Shown here in pieces: positions 15,815 through 21,813 of a DNA stretch of 27,353 nucleotides (position 1 is the stretch's first letter; the number at the start of each line of letters is the position of its first letter). The position numbers and the translations under genes are program-made. Source of the stretch: a virus; IMG/VR virus record IMGVR_UViG_3300047548_000895, positions 1 through 27,353 of that record, one strand, 5' to 3'. A model generated the notes under the pieces. It ran no database searches. It saw only the letters and a list, made by a program, of their open reading frames with translations, and was not told the DNA's origin.

Positions 15815-16206
15815 ACCACATCGAAGCAACTCAATACATCAAAGCAACATTGGCAGCTTTTGGACCCGGCGATGCAATGGGCATGACGATAGATACGTGG
15901 GCAAAGCTCCACGAAGCGATGAGCGTGTTGATCGGCCAGCCTGCACAGAAGCCGCAGCAGGAGCCTGTGGCGTGGGATGGTGACTGTGTTCTTGGTCACT
16001 GTGGCTCACCTGCGGGTTGTGAGGCATCTAATTGCTGTCGTGCTGACTACACCACCCCACCACAACGCAAGCCGCTGACGGATGAGCAGATCGACGCCGC
16101 TATCAAAGCATGGTTTGAAAATGACATCGTTGCTGGCCGACAGCCATTCGCAAAGCGGATGCGTGCGGCCTTTGCAGCCGCCCACGGCATTAAGGGGGGC
16201 GCATGA
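15811..16206 (+). CDS. Small Cys-rich modular phage protein
   Basis: This 131-aa protein starts MNHIEATQYIKATLAAFGPGD and is coupled by ATGA. It has three parts: a helical N-terminus, a QPAQKPQQEPVAW linker at about 43-55, a short Cys cluster (DCVLGHCGSPAGCEASNCC near 58-76), and a helical C-terminus beginning PLTDEQIDAAIKAW. The MNHI(E/D)A start and the QPAQ linker recur in the last gene of the window, so the two are mosaic relatives. Role unknown; the Cys cluster could bind zinc. Confidence 0.72.
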   Translation: MNHIEATQYIKATLAAFGPGDAMGMTIDTWAKLHEAMSVLIGQPAQKPQQEPVAWDGDCVLGHCGSPAGCEASNCCRADYTTPPQRKPLTDEQIDAAIKAWFENDIVAGRQPFAKRMRAAFAAAHGIKGGA

Positions 16207-16385
16207 GCACCGTAATCGTCGACGGAGTGAAGTGGTCGCCGTTCTTGGTCGAGTTTGAAACTCAGGAGGGCACGTTTTACTTTGAGCTGTTTGCGCTCGA
16301 TTGGACTCACGCGCTGGATCGGCTGGAAGAACTGAAGGCCACAGCCAAGATTATTGGCGAAAAAAGAGGGAGGGTTGAAGCATGA
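16203..16385 (+). CDS. Small unknown phage protein
   Basis: This 60-aa protein starts MSTVIVDGVKWSPFLVEFET and is coupled by ATGA overlaps at both ends. The first half looks like beta strands (VEFETQEGTFYFELFAL); the second is an amphipathic helix (HALDRLEELKATAKIIGE). I do not recognise it. It is probably a real gene because the ATGA chain continues through it. Confidence 0.65.
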   Translation: MSTVIVDGVKWSPFLVEFETQEGTFYFELFALDWTHALDRLEELKATAKIIGEKRGRVEA

Positions 16386-16609
16386 GCCGCGTACCGCTGA
16401 AAGACATGCAGGCCTTGCTTGAGCGGGCTACCTACAACGATGACTACGGCGTTCACGGCTCGACCTTCATACATTGCCGCATTTGCGACCACGAAAGCGG
16501 TGCTGGTGTCTTGTACCGACCAAACTGGCACGCCTACGATTGCCCGGTCCCGCGCCTCAAGCGGAAGTACAGCGAACGAGGCGCGGCCAAGAAAGGCGGT
16601 GCAGCATGA
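16382..16609 (+). CDS. Small zinc-finger-like phage protein
   Basis: This 75-aa protein starts MSRVPLKDMQALLERATY, coupled by ATGA. It contains FIHCRICDHESGAG (Cys32, Cys35) and later HAYDCPVPRLKRKY, so a zinc-binding CxxC...H...C arrangement is possible. The C-terminus is basic. Length and composition resemble other small accessory proteins of early phage operons. Function unknown. Confidence 0.68.
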   Translation: MSRVPLKDMQALLERATYNDDYGVHGSTFIHCRICDHESGAGVLYRPNWHAYDCPVPRLKRKYSERGAAKKGGAA

Positions 16610-16827
16610 GATATCCGATGCCTCCAGTTACCAAGGAAGACCTCACGCTTTATATAAGACACGTGACCCTGCGCGACTACTTCGCCGCCAATGCGACCGA
16701 TGAGGACGTTAAGGCACAGGCCGAACGGCTCCGTGAAGTCAGCCCCATGCGAATCCTTCCAGAGGGCTGGCGATCAACTTGCCGCTACATGCATGCCGAC
16801 GCCATGCTGAAAGAGAGGGACGCATGA
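16606..16827 (+). CDS. Small unknown phage protein ending in a shared ADAMLKxRDA tail
   Basis: This 73-aa protein starts MRYPMPPVTKEDLTLYIRHV, fixed by ATGA overlap. The body is helical (RDYFAANATDEDVKAQAERL). The last residues, ADAMLKERDA, are encoded by a 33-bp stretch including the stop and next-start ATGA that recurs at 20586-20618 with one mismatch, at the end of an otherwise unrelated gene. Function unknown. Confidence 0.7.
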   Translation: MRYPMPPVTKEDLTLYIRHVTLRDYFAANATDEDVKAQAERLREVSPMRILPEGWRSTCRYMHADAMLKERDA

Positions 16828-16979
16828 ACACACGTCGCCGCCCACCGCCAAGCGAAGAAATCCTGCGCCAGTGGCTTCAGCACGACCCGTTTGAGCGTGC
16901 AAGCACTGACCTGATCCGCCAAATCCAAAAGCTGGCACGCCAGCCCCAACAACCCCAGGCCGAGCCTGCACCATTCTGA
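16824..16979 (+). CDS. Very small basic, Pro-rich phage protein
   Basis: This 51-aa protein starts MNTRRRPPPSEEILRQWLQ, coupled by ATGA to the gene before it. It is one helix (EEILRQWLQHDPFERAST, then DLIRQIQKLARQ) followed by a Gln/Pro-rich tail. The following gene begins 8 nt after its stop. I do not recognise it; the intact coupling favours a real gene. Confidence 0.6.
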   Translation: MNTRRRPPPSEEILRQWLQHDPFERASTDLIRQIQKLARQPQQPQAEPAPF

Positions 16980-16987
16980 GGACAACA

Positions 16988-17269
16988 ATGATCGACACAT
17001 ATTTCGACCGCGCTGACCGCGCCACCGGCTACCACTTGATGAAGCGCACCCCAATGCAAAACATCACCGAAGACCCGCGTTATTGGGGTGGCCAGCTTTA
17101 CGCCACCGTCACCGCCCGCATGGTGGCCGAAGCCCGCGCCATGGTGCGCTTTACGGTGGCGGCTGCCGCCCGGGACCATCAGCGCGAGATGTACTGCGGC
17201 ATCCCATTAGGAAGCAAGCACAGCGTGTTTGACGGCGCAGGCCGTCGCAAAACAAAGGTGCAGGCATAA
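16988..17269 (+). CDS. Small unknown phage protein, last gene of the small-gene operon
   Basis: This 93-aa protein starts MIDTYFDRADRATGYHLMK with AGGA 5 nt before the ATG. It has a helical middle rich in Ala and Arg (VTARMVAEARAMVRFTVAAA) and a basic C-terminus (GAGRRKTKVQA). It is the last gene before the bidirectional terminator, which lies 30 nt downstream. Function unknown. Confidence 0.68.
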   Translation: MIDTYFDRADRATGYHLMKRTPMQNITEDPRYWGGQLYATVTARMVAEARAMVRFTVAAAARDHQREMYCGIPLGSKHSVFDGAGRRKTKVQA

Positions 17270-17299
17270 CCAAAACAGAGCTGACAGGCGACGAATCGT

Positions 17300-17333
17300 A
17301 AAAAAGGCTCCCTACCGTGTGGGGGCCTTTTTT
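17300..17333. terminator. Bidirectional rho-independent terminator between convergent operons
   Basis: A stem of AAAAAAGGC-CCC against GGGG-GCCTTTTTT with a short TACCGTGT loop has a T-run in both readings. It ends the rightward small-gene operon and also the leftward repressor operon. The stop codon of the 66-aa leftward gene lies inside the hairpin. Confidence 0.85.
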
Positions 17334-17512
17334 GTTTTACGGCTTGGCGTGTCACCTGGCGCTTGGCACTTCTCCACGGACAACGACGCCAACACATCAA
17401 GCACAGCCTGACGGTGGCGTTTTTGCACGGCCATCAGCAGGGCCGCAAAGCGGTATTCATCGGTGACCGGCTCATCGACTCGCAGCCGCCTTTTTTCTTG
17501 CCTTCTGCTCAC
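17312..17512 (-). CDS. Small basic protein downstream of the repressor
   Basis: This 66-aa protein starts at a GTG with GAGG six nt upstream and overlaps the end of the repressor gene by 41 nt, so the two are probably co-translated. It is basic at both ends (MSRRQEKRRLRVDEP and SRKTKKAPTR) with a helix between (FAALLMAVQKRHRQAVLDVL). Its last codons run into the terminator stem, which weakens the case. I do not recognise it. Confidence 0.5.
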   Translation of the reverse strand: MSRRQEKRRLRVDEPVTDEYRFAALLMAVQKRHRQAVLDVLASLSVEKCQAPGDTPSRKTKKAPTR

Positions 17513-17912
17513 GGTCCCCCTCGGGCCTTTCTGTCGTGCTTGCTCCGATCATCCTTTCCCCCATGTAGCGCAGCAAGACCGACTGCGCCTCAAGCGGCGA
17601 TTCTCGGAACAGTTTTAGGGCCAGCTCCAGGTATTCACGCTCTGCGCGTGTGCCTGGTGCCGGGCTTCCCAAGTGGTCGTGATCCATCCAGCCGTGCGGC
17701 AGCTTGAAAGCCTGTTCCATCCGGCGGCAGGTTTCTGGCCCCAGATGCTTTCGACTGTTGTTCACATGCGACAAATACCGGGGGCTGACGCCCGTGAATT
17801 CGCCAAAGCGATTTAACAGGCCCCGTTCAGGCTCCCCGCTATCCAACTCCCTGGTGCGGAACTGCTGCATCAGGATCGTGTAGTTGCGCATCCGAATCTC
17901 GTTCACATCCAT
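17472..17912 (-). CDS. Phage repressor-like HTH protein without peptidase domain
   Basis: This 146-aa protein is best started at MDVNEIRMRNYTILMQQF (GGAG 9 nt upstream); an open extension upstream has no support. Residues 32-66 form a Cro/C1-type helix-turn-helix: LLNRFGEFTGVSPRYLSHVNN, then KHLGPETCRRME and LPHGWMD. The second half is a short helical region (EREYLELALKLF) and a basic tail. It has no S24/LexA-like self-cleavage domain, unlike the classical 200+ aa CI repressors. The divergent Cro-like gene and the operator between them support the repressor role. Confidence 0.78.
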   Translation of the reverse strand: MDVNEIRMRNYTILMQQFRTRELDSGEPERGLLNRFGEFTGVSPRYLSHVNNSRKHLGPETCRRMEQAFKLPHGWMDHDHLGSPAPGTRAEREYLELALKLFRESPLEAQSVLLRYMGERMIGASTTERPEGDREQKARKKAAASR

Positions 17913-18052
17913 GCCGAAAGGCTCCCCGCTGGTGACTCGCAGTAGCCGCAAGGTAGCACACTGACCGCCCTGGAAGTAGCGGGGCAAATGTAAAACGCGC
18001 CGACACTATGAGACAACTGAACAGGGATGTGCGCTGACGAAGGGCGCTCTAC

Positions 18053-18106
18053 TTACGGAAAACGGCAGCGGTTTTCCTTGTAACGCTTGCCGAGAACGGC
18101 TACCAT
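18053..18106 (+). promoter_or_regulatory. Promoter of the Cro-like gene with palindromic operator over the -35 box
   Basis: An inverted repeat GGAAAAC-N7-GTTTTCC (18057-18077) with outer TTAC...GTAA bases runs into a -35 box TTGTAA (18078-18083). Seventeen nt later is a -10 box TACCAT (18101-18106), which also carries a CTACC half-site. A protein bound to the repeat would block the promoter. The divergent gap 17913-18165 also holds three (A/G)GTAGC half-sites at 17941, 17952 and 17975 near the repressor start. Confidence 0.65.
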
Positions 18107-18165
18107 ACGGGGCGCAAACATTCCCTTGCGATAGCACGATTGAAGAACATAGAAAGGCCCGCCAA

Positions 18166-18501
18166 ATGGCACGTAAACCACTGAACCTGCGAGAGTATTG
18201 GGACGCCGTGGGCACCCAGAACATGGAAAAGATCATCACCGACCTGGGTAGCTCATTGAAGTATTTTCGGATGTTGAGGTACGGAATTAAGAAGCCCGGC
18301 GGTCCCCAGGCCCTGCGCATTATTGAGTCCGCTCGTCGGCACACGGCCCCGTATGAGCCTGACTTGGAGCTGCTGCTGGCGGGCGTGCCCCGGGCCGGTC
18401 ACAACCCAGCCAAACGGATCACCCCGGCTACCGAGTTTGTCCGCGCACGCAATCGGCTGTTGCAGAAAAGCAAAATCCCGACTGAAACAGTGGGTGATTG
18501 A
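18166..18501 (+). CDS. Cro-like/YdaS-type DNA-binding regulator
   Basis: This 111-aa protein has AGAAAGG 8 nt before its ATG. Residues about 8-55 (LREYWDAVGTQNMEKIITDL, then LKYFRMLRYG, then PQALRIIESARR) look like a small helix-turn-helix of the Cro or YdaS type. The basic C-terminus (TEFVRARNRLLQKSK) could extend DNA contact. It is the first rightward gene divergent from the repressor, the classical position of Cro. The exact family is uncertain. Confidence 0.65.
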   Translation: MARKPLNLREYWDAVGTQNMEKIITDLGSSLKYFRMLRYGIKKPGGPQALRIIESARRHTAPYEPDLELLLAGVPRAGHNPAKRITPATEFVRARNRLLQKSKIPTETVGD

Positions 18502-18529
18502 TTGAATACCCGGCAGGTAGTCTTAGAAT
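18502..18529 (+). promoter_or_regulatory. Early promoter with ATACC-N5-GGTAG operator (site D)
   Basis: A -35 box TTGAAT (18502-18507) and a -10 box TAGAAT (18524-18529) are spaced by 16 nt. The palindrome ATACC-CGGCA-GGTAG (18506-18520) lies between them. Transcription would start near 18536, exactly at the first hairpin of the structured RNA. Confidence 0.65.
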
Positions 18530-18535
18530 CACCAC

Positions 18536-18639
18536 ATCGCTTGGCAGCGATTCGTAGTAAGCCCTAGACGGGACTCTGCCGGTACTGCCCGGTCTGCCAA
18601 CACCTCTTTCGGGGTGAGAGTCCCGCCTAGGGCTTTTTT
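18536..18639 (+). ncRNA. Structured leader RNA ending in a terminator, C4-antisense-like
   Basis: The transcript would begin with a perfect hairpin ATCGCT-TGGC-AGCGAT (18536-18551). Then a long stem of two 9-bp blocks around one mismatch (18559-18577 with 18617-18635) encloses two short hairpins: CCGG-TACTGC-CCGG (18579-18592) and CACCTC-TTTC-GGGGTG (18601-18616). The stem ends in a run of six T. This three-way junction between a promoter and a downstream phage operon resembles the C4 antisense RNA of P1/P7-type phages, which controls the downstream gene. The terminator structure is certain; the C4 identity is a hypothesis from memory of shape and context. Confidence 0.6.
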
Positions 18640-18658
18640 GTTTGGAAGGCGGCAACAA

Positions 18659-19522
18659 ATGCCAACCCGATACCTCAAGCCCGGAGTGCGAGACAGCGAG
18701 GCGATTGATTCGCTTTCGCCTCTTGCCGAAGTCCTGTTCTACCGATTGCTTGTGACCGTTGATGACTTTGGGCGCTATGACGGTCGCGCAGCAATGATCA
18801 AAGCCCACTGTTTCCCGATCAAAGACATGCCGGTGGCCAAGTGCGCCGCGCTGCTGCAGGAGCTGCACGACCGTGGCCTGGTTGTGCTTTACACGGTGGA
18901 CGACAAGCCCTACGTGCAGATGTGCAAATGGGACAACGTGCCCCGCGCAAAGGAAAGCAAACATCCTGCACCTGATGTCGATGCCATGCACTTGCATACA
19001 TATGCAAGCAAGCCCCGCGCAGTTCTACCTTTAACCGAAACCGTAACCGGAACAGAAACAGAGACCGTAAACCAAAACAAAGACACGGCACCGCGCAAGC
19101 GCAGTGCTAGTACTCCGAAGATTTCAAAGCCGATTGATGTTGACGAACAAGTCTGGTCGGACTTCCTGACGATCCGAAAGGCAAAGGGCGCACCCCTGAC
19201 GGCAACGGCGCTTGCAGGGATCGAGCGCGAATCCGCCAAAGCCGGGATGACACTGCAGGCCGCGCTTGAGACATGCTGCGCCCGTGGATGGCAGGGGTTT
19301 AAAGCCGAGTGGATTCAGCGCGAAGTCACGTCCGCAACGGCTACCCGCCAGGGAGCCGTGGCCATGCCCATGACGTTCAAGGAGCGCGACGAGGCGCTGG
19401 CCCGCAAACGCTGGGAGGAAATGACCGGGCAAAAGTGGCCGGACGAACAGGACGCCAGAACCATCGACATCACACCAACCGGAACGGAGCTGTTTTATGA
19501 GCCTACCCCTGAAAGCAATTGA
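18659..19522 (+). CDS. Phage replication initiator (O/DnaT-like)
   Basis: This 287-aa protein starts MPTRYLKPGVRDSEAIDSLS, with GGAAGG about 10 nt before the ATG. Residues 1-95 look like a winged-helix domain seen in phage replication proteins (LAEVLFYRLLVTVDDFGRYD, then KPYVQMCKWDN). The C-terminal part (about 165-225) has VWSDFLTIRKAKGAPLTATA and CCARGWQGFKAEW, a pattern common in DnaT-like and O-like primosomal proteins. The next gene is a P-like loader, so the pair is the replication module. It lies behind the terminator-bearing leader RNA. Confidence 0.75.
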   Translation: MPTRYLKPGVRDSEAIDSLSPLAEVLFYRLLVTVDDFGRYDGRAAMIKAHCFPIKDMPVAKCAALLQELHDRGLVVLYTVDDKPYVQMCKWDNVPRAKESKHPAPDVDAMHLHTYASKPRAVLPLTETVTGTETETVNQNKDTAPRKRSASTPKISKPIDVDEQVWSDFLTIRKAKGAPLTATALAGIERESAKAGMTLQAALETCCARGWQGFKAEWIQREVTSATATRQGAVAMPMTFKERDEALARKRWEEMTGQKWPDEQDARTIDITPTGTELFYEPTPESN

Positions 19523-19964
19523 CCGCCTTTTCCAGAGGCTGGGCGCAACTTATGGCGCGGCTTGGACACGGCAATGGGCCGATGTTCCGATAGCTGATGT
19601 CAAGAGCGCTTGGTCCCATGAGCTTTCTGGCTTCGCCAACAACCTTGACGCAATTGCCTGGGCATTGGAGAACCTGCCTCCCCGCGCCCCCAACGTAATC
19701 GAGTTTAAGCAGCTGTGCCGCAATGCCCCGGCACCAGAAATGCCAAAGCTGCCGGAGCCAAAGGCAGACCCAGAGCGCCTGAAAGCCGAGCTGGCCAAGC
19801 TGGGCGAAATGCGGGCCAAGTTATCGACCGGCCATACCGTCGATCACCGGGCATGGGCACGCCGAATCATGGGCCGCTATGAGGGCGGCGAAAAGGTAAA
19901 CCCCACCACGCTGCGCTTTGCCCGCGAGGCGCTTCATCTTGACATTTTGAAAGGCAAAGAATGA
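19497..19964 (+). CDS. Replication protein P-like helicase loader
   Basis: This 155-aa protein starts MSLPLKAIDRLFQRLGATYG and overlaps the initiator gene by 26 nt. The N-terminus (AAWTRQWADVPIADVKSAWS, then LENLPPRAPNVIEFKQLCR) matches the lambda P-like family pattern in phages of Proteobacteria: a helical domain ending with a P(x)FxxLCR-type motif. It would load the host replicative helicase at the phage origin. It is shorter than lambda P, as is common. Confidence 0.75.
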   Translation: MSLPLKAIDRLFQRLGATYGAAWTRQWADVPIADVKSAWSHELSGFANNLDAIAWALENLPPRAPNVIEFKQLCRNAPAPEMPKLPEPKADPERLKAELAKLGEMRAKLSTGHTVDHRAWARRIMGRYEGGEKVNPTTLRFAREALHLDILKGKE

Positions 19965-20290
19965 CCGCCACCATCGCGCAGCAGCGCAAACAAACAGGCC
20001 AGCAGCTCGCACTGCTGAAAACAGGGCCGGAGTGGACCCAGCAGGCCATGGACTACCTGCGCATGTTCGTGTGTGACCGCATGGACGACGGTTGCGAGCT
20101 GTTCACGTTTGAGCAGTTCCGCATCTACGCCGAGCAGGCCGGTCTGCCTGTCCCCCTGAGCATCAATGCTTGGGGCGCCTTCACCCGCACTGCCGCCGCA
20201 AGCGGTTTGTGCTTTCCCACCGACACGTACATCAAGGCCACCAGGCCCGAGTCACACGCCCGCGCCATTCGGGTCTGGAAAATCTTATGA
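19961..20290 (+). CDS. Small unknown phage protein of the replication region
   Basis: This 109-aa protein starts MTATIAQQRKQTGQQLALLK, coupled to the loader gene by ATGA. The middle (FTFEQFRIYAEQAGLPVPLS) and the end (TYIKATRPESHARAIRVWK) are typical of small phage proteins found near lambda P-like genes, usually unnamed. The helix and basic ending suggest nucleic acid contact, but that is inference. Confidence 0.68.
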   Translation: MTATIAQQRKQTGQQLALLKTGPEWTQQAMDYLRMFVCDRMDDGCELFTFEQFRIYAEQAGLPVPLSINAWGAFTRTAAASGLCFPTDTYIKATRPESHARAIRVWKIL

Positions 20291-20409
20291 AAGCCCTTGC
20301 AAACCTCATGCTGTTTTTTGCCGCCACCGCTGCGGTGCTGTTGTTCACCGGCCTGGTGCTCAAGGTCTACTGGACGGTCTTCATGATCGGGTGGGGGATG
20401 CTGCCATGA
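20287..20409 (+). CDS. 40-aa hydrophobic membrane peptide
   Basis: This protein starts MKALANLMLFFAATAAVLLF, coupled by ATGA. Almost the whole sequence (about residues 5-36) is hydrophobic with one Lys near 26, so it is one or two membrane passes. The end IGWGMLP is encoded by DNA that recurs at 20678-20694 in the 27-aa gene. Function unknown; ATGA coupling at both ends favours a real gene. Confidence 0.55.
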   Translation: MKALANLMLFFAATAAVLLFTGLVLKVYWTVFMIGWGMLP

Positions 20410-20618
20410 ACTGGCTTTTACTTACCCTGCAGCTGATCGCAATGATCGGTCTCTATTTTTCCGTGCTGTACGGATACCGCCGCGCACGACGCGACTTTTT
20501 CGCGGCCATGGCCATGCAATCGTTGTTTGGTCGGCAAGACGTGAATGGCAAGCCGATGGAATATGCAAACACGGCCTACAAAATGGCCGACGCCATGCTG
20601 AAAGCGAGGGACGCATGA
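20406..20618 (+). CDS. Small membrane-anchored protein with shared ADAMLKxRDA tail
   Basis: This 70-aa protein starts MNWLLLTLQLIAMIGLYFSV (single membrane helix at residues 3-23), followed by a basic stretch YGYRRARRDFF and a soluble tail. The last residues ADAMLKARDA are encoded by a 33-bp module that is also found at 16795-16827, one mismatch apart. Coupled by ATGA at both ends. Function unknown. Confidence 0.62.
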   Translation: MNWLLLTLQLIAMIGLYFSVLYGYRRARRDFFAAMAMQSLFGRQDVNGKPMEYANTAYKMADAMLKARDA

Positions 20619-20698
20619 GCGAAGTTCGCCCCGCATTCCAAGGTGGCCTCATGCTCGCAGGCTGGACAAACAATCACATCGGCTGGGGGATGCTTTGA
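20615..20698 (+). CDS. 27-aa minigene
   Basis: Its ATG overlaps the stop of the gene before it (ATGA), and its own stop overlaps the next start (TTGA). The 27-aa product is MSEVRPAFQGGLMLAGWTNN followed by HIGWGML. Its end resembles that of the 40-aa membrane peptide, including a CTGGAC-N10-ATCGG spacing in the DNA, so it may be a remnant of a duplicated gene. It may simply keep ribosomes moving along the chain. Confidence 0.4.
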   Translation: MSEVRPAFQGGLMLAGWTNNHIGWGML

Positions 20699-20910
20699 AA
20701 TGCCAAGCCTGCCAGAAATCAAAAGAACGCCCACACAGCGGGCTGTACCAATTTCAGTGCCTGGAGTGCTGCACGCGCCTGGTGCTGTCGGCCTACCCCG
20801 ACAAGCGACAGGCTGGGGCCATGCTTGCCGCTATCGAGCGATTCCAGGGCAGTCCTGGCCGGGCGCAAGTGTTGGAGTCCGTCGCCCGGAGCCTTGGGAA
20901 ACACCCTTGA
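20695..20910 (+). CDS. Small zinc-ribbon-like protein (TTG start)
   Basis: This 71-aa protein starts at a TTG overlapping the preceding stop (TTGA), with a GGGGGA ribosome site just upstream. Residues MKCQACQKSK and FQCLECCTRLV give two CxxC pairs (Cys3, Cys6, Cys22, Cys25), a zinc-ribbon arrangement. The rest is helical (AMLAAIERFQGSPGRAQVLE). Function unknown; similar zinc-ribbon proteins occur in phage early regions. Confidence 0.6.
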   Translation: MKCQACQKSKERPHSGLYQFQCLECCTRLVLSAYPDKRQAGAMLAAIERFQGSPGRAQVLESVARSLGKHP

Positions 20911-20954
20911 GCTACGACGAAGTTGCGTTTGCAGTACGAAAGGAATTGCTGTGA
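20907..20954 (+). CDS. 15-aa coupling minigene
   Basis: This frame runs from a TTG (TTGA overlap with the preceding stop) to a TGA that overlaps the GTG start of the methyltransferase-like gene. The product would be MSYDEVAFAVRKELL. It carries the AAAGGA ribosome site of the next gene. It may be a real micropeptide or only a translational bridge. Confidence 0.35.
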   Translation: MSYDEVAFAVRKELL

Positions 20955-21568
20955 AAGTTTTGATCGCTTGCGAATACTCGGGCCGTGTCCGTGACGCATT
21001 TATTCGGGCTGGCCATGAGGCTATGAGCTGCGACCTGTTGCCAACCGATGTGCCCGGCCCGCACTACCAAGGTGATGTGTTCGACATCATCAACAACGGC
21101 TGGGACTTGATGGTCGCACACCCGCCATGCACCTACCTGTCGGTCAGCGGGATGCACTGGACCACGCGAGGACTGCGCGACCCGCAACTGACAGAGGAGG
21201 CTTTGGACTTTGTGCGCCTGCTGATGGCCGCGCCCATCGAACGGATCGCCATCGAAAACCCGATCAGCGTGATTTCCAGCCGGATCAGGAAGCCCGACCA
21301 AATCATCACGCCCTACCAGTTTGGCCACGACGCCAGTAAGAAAACCTGCCTTTGGCTTAAGAACCTGCCGCCGCTGCGCCAGACCGAGTACGTCGAGCCA
21401 CGAATGGTCAACGGCAAACCGCGCTGGGGAAACCAGACCGACAGCGGCCAGAACAAGCTGGCCCCGTCTGCTGATCGGTGGAAGGTGCGAAGCGAGACAT
21501 ACAGCGGCATTGCGTCCGCAATGGCTACCCAGTGGGGCGCTTTGCAGCCTATGCGGGAGGCGGCATGA
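20951..21568 (+). CDS. Orphan C5-cytosine methyltransferase-like protein
   Basis: This 205-aa protein starts MKVLIACEYSGRVRDAF at a GTG, with AAAGGA upstream and a GTGA overlap with the 15-aa frame. The first residues match the SAM-binding motif I of C5-methyltransferases (ACEYSGRVRDAFIRAGH). HPPCTYLS at 57-64 contains the catalytic PPC loop, and IAIENP at 99-104 matches motif VI. There is no typical target recognition domain or C-terminal FG motif, and the protein is about 100 residues shorter than usual enzymes. No restriction enzyme is next to it. The activity is plausible but unproven for this short form. Confidence 0.72.
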   Translation: MKVLIACEYSGRVRDAFIRAGHEAMSCDLLPTDVPGPHYQGDVFDIINNGWDLMVAHPPCTYLSVSGMHWTTRGLRDPQLTEEALDFVRLLMAAPIERIAIENPISVISSRIRKPDQIITPYQFGHDASKKTCLWLKNLPPLRQTEYVEPRMVNGKPRWGNQTDSGQNKLAPSADRWKVRSETYSGIASAMATQWGALQPMREAA

Positions 21569-21813
21569 ACCAGACGCGTATTGGCTCGCTGATTGAGGCG
21601 AGCATCAACGTTCTGATCGGCTACGCCATCAACTTCTGCGCGAACCTTCTGATCCTGCCCTTGATCGGGTTTCAGATCAGCGTGGGACAAAACCTGTTCA
21701 TTGGGTTGCTCTACACCGTCATCAGCGTGGCCCGCAGCTATGCAATCCGGCGCTGGTTCAATGCCAAGCTGCACCGCGCAGCGCAGGCCCTGGCCGCAAA
21801 GGTTGCAGCATGA
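21565..21813 (+). CDS. Small two-helix membrane protein
   Basis: This 82-aa protein starts MNQTRIGSLIEASINVLIGY, coupled by ATGA. Two hydrophobic stretches (about 12-36 and 43-58) and a basic C-terminus (RSYAIRRWFNAKLHRAA) fit a known small phage membrane-protein family of unknown function, for which I recall the name DUF7220. It lies between the methyltransferase-like and NinB genes. Confidence 0.72.
   Translation: MNQTRIGSLIEASINVLIGYAINFCANLLILPLIGFQISVGQNLFIGLLYTVISVARSYAIRRWFNAKLHRAAQALAAKVAA

Noticed and set aside
17941-17980. Three (A/G)GTAGC half-sites near the repressor start as a fifth operator
   Set aside because: They are direct repeats with 11- and 23-bp steps, not the CTACC-N5-GGTAG palindrome, and no convincing promoter could be placed on them.
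17913-17987. An N-terminal extension of the repressor from 17987
   Set aside because: The added 25 residues have no family pattern and no ribosome site; the start at 17912 has GGAG at a reasonable distance.
18559-18640. A tRNA-like fold
   Set aside because: The region is a long terminator stem with two inner hairpins; there is no acceptor, anticodon arm or CCA geometry.
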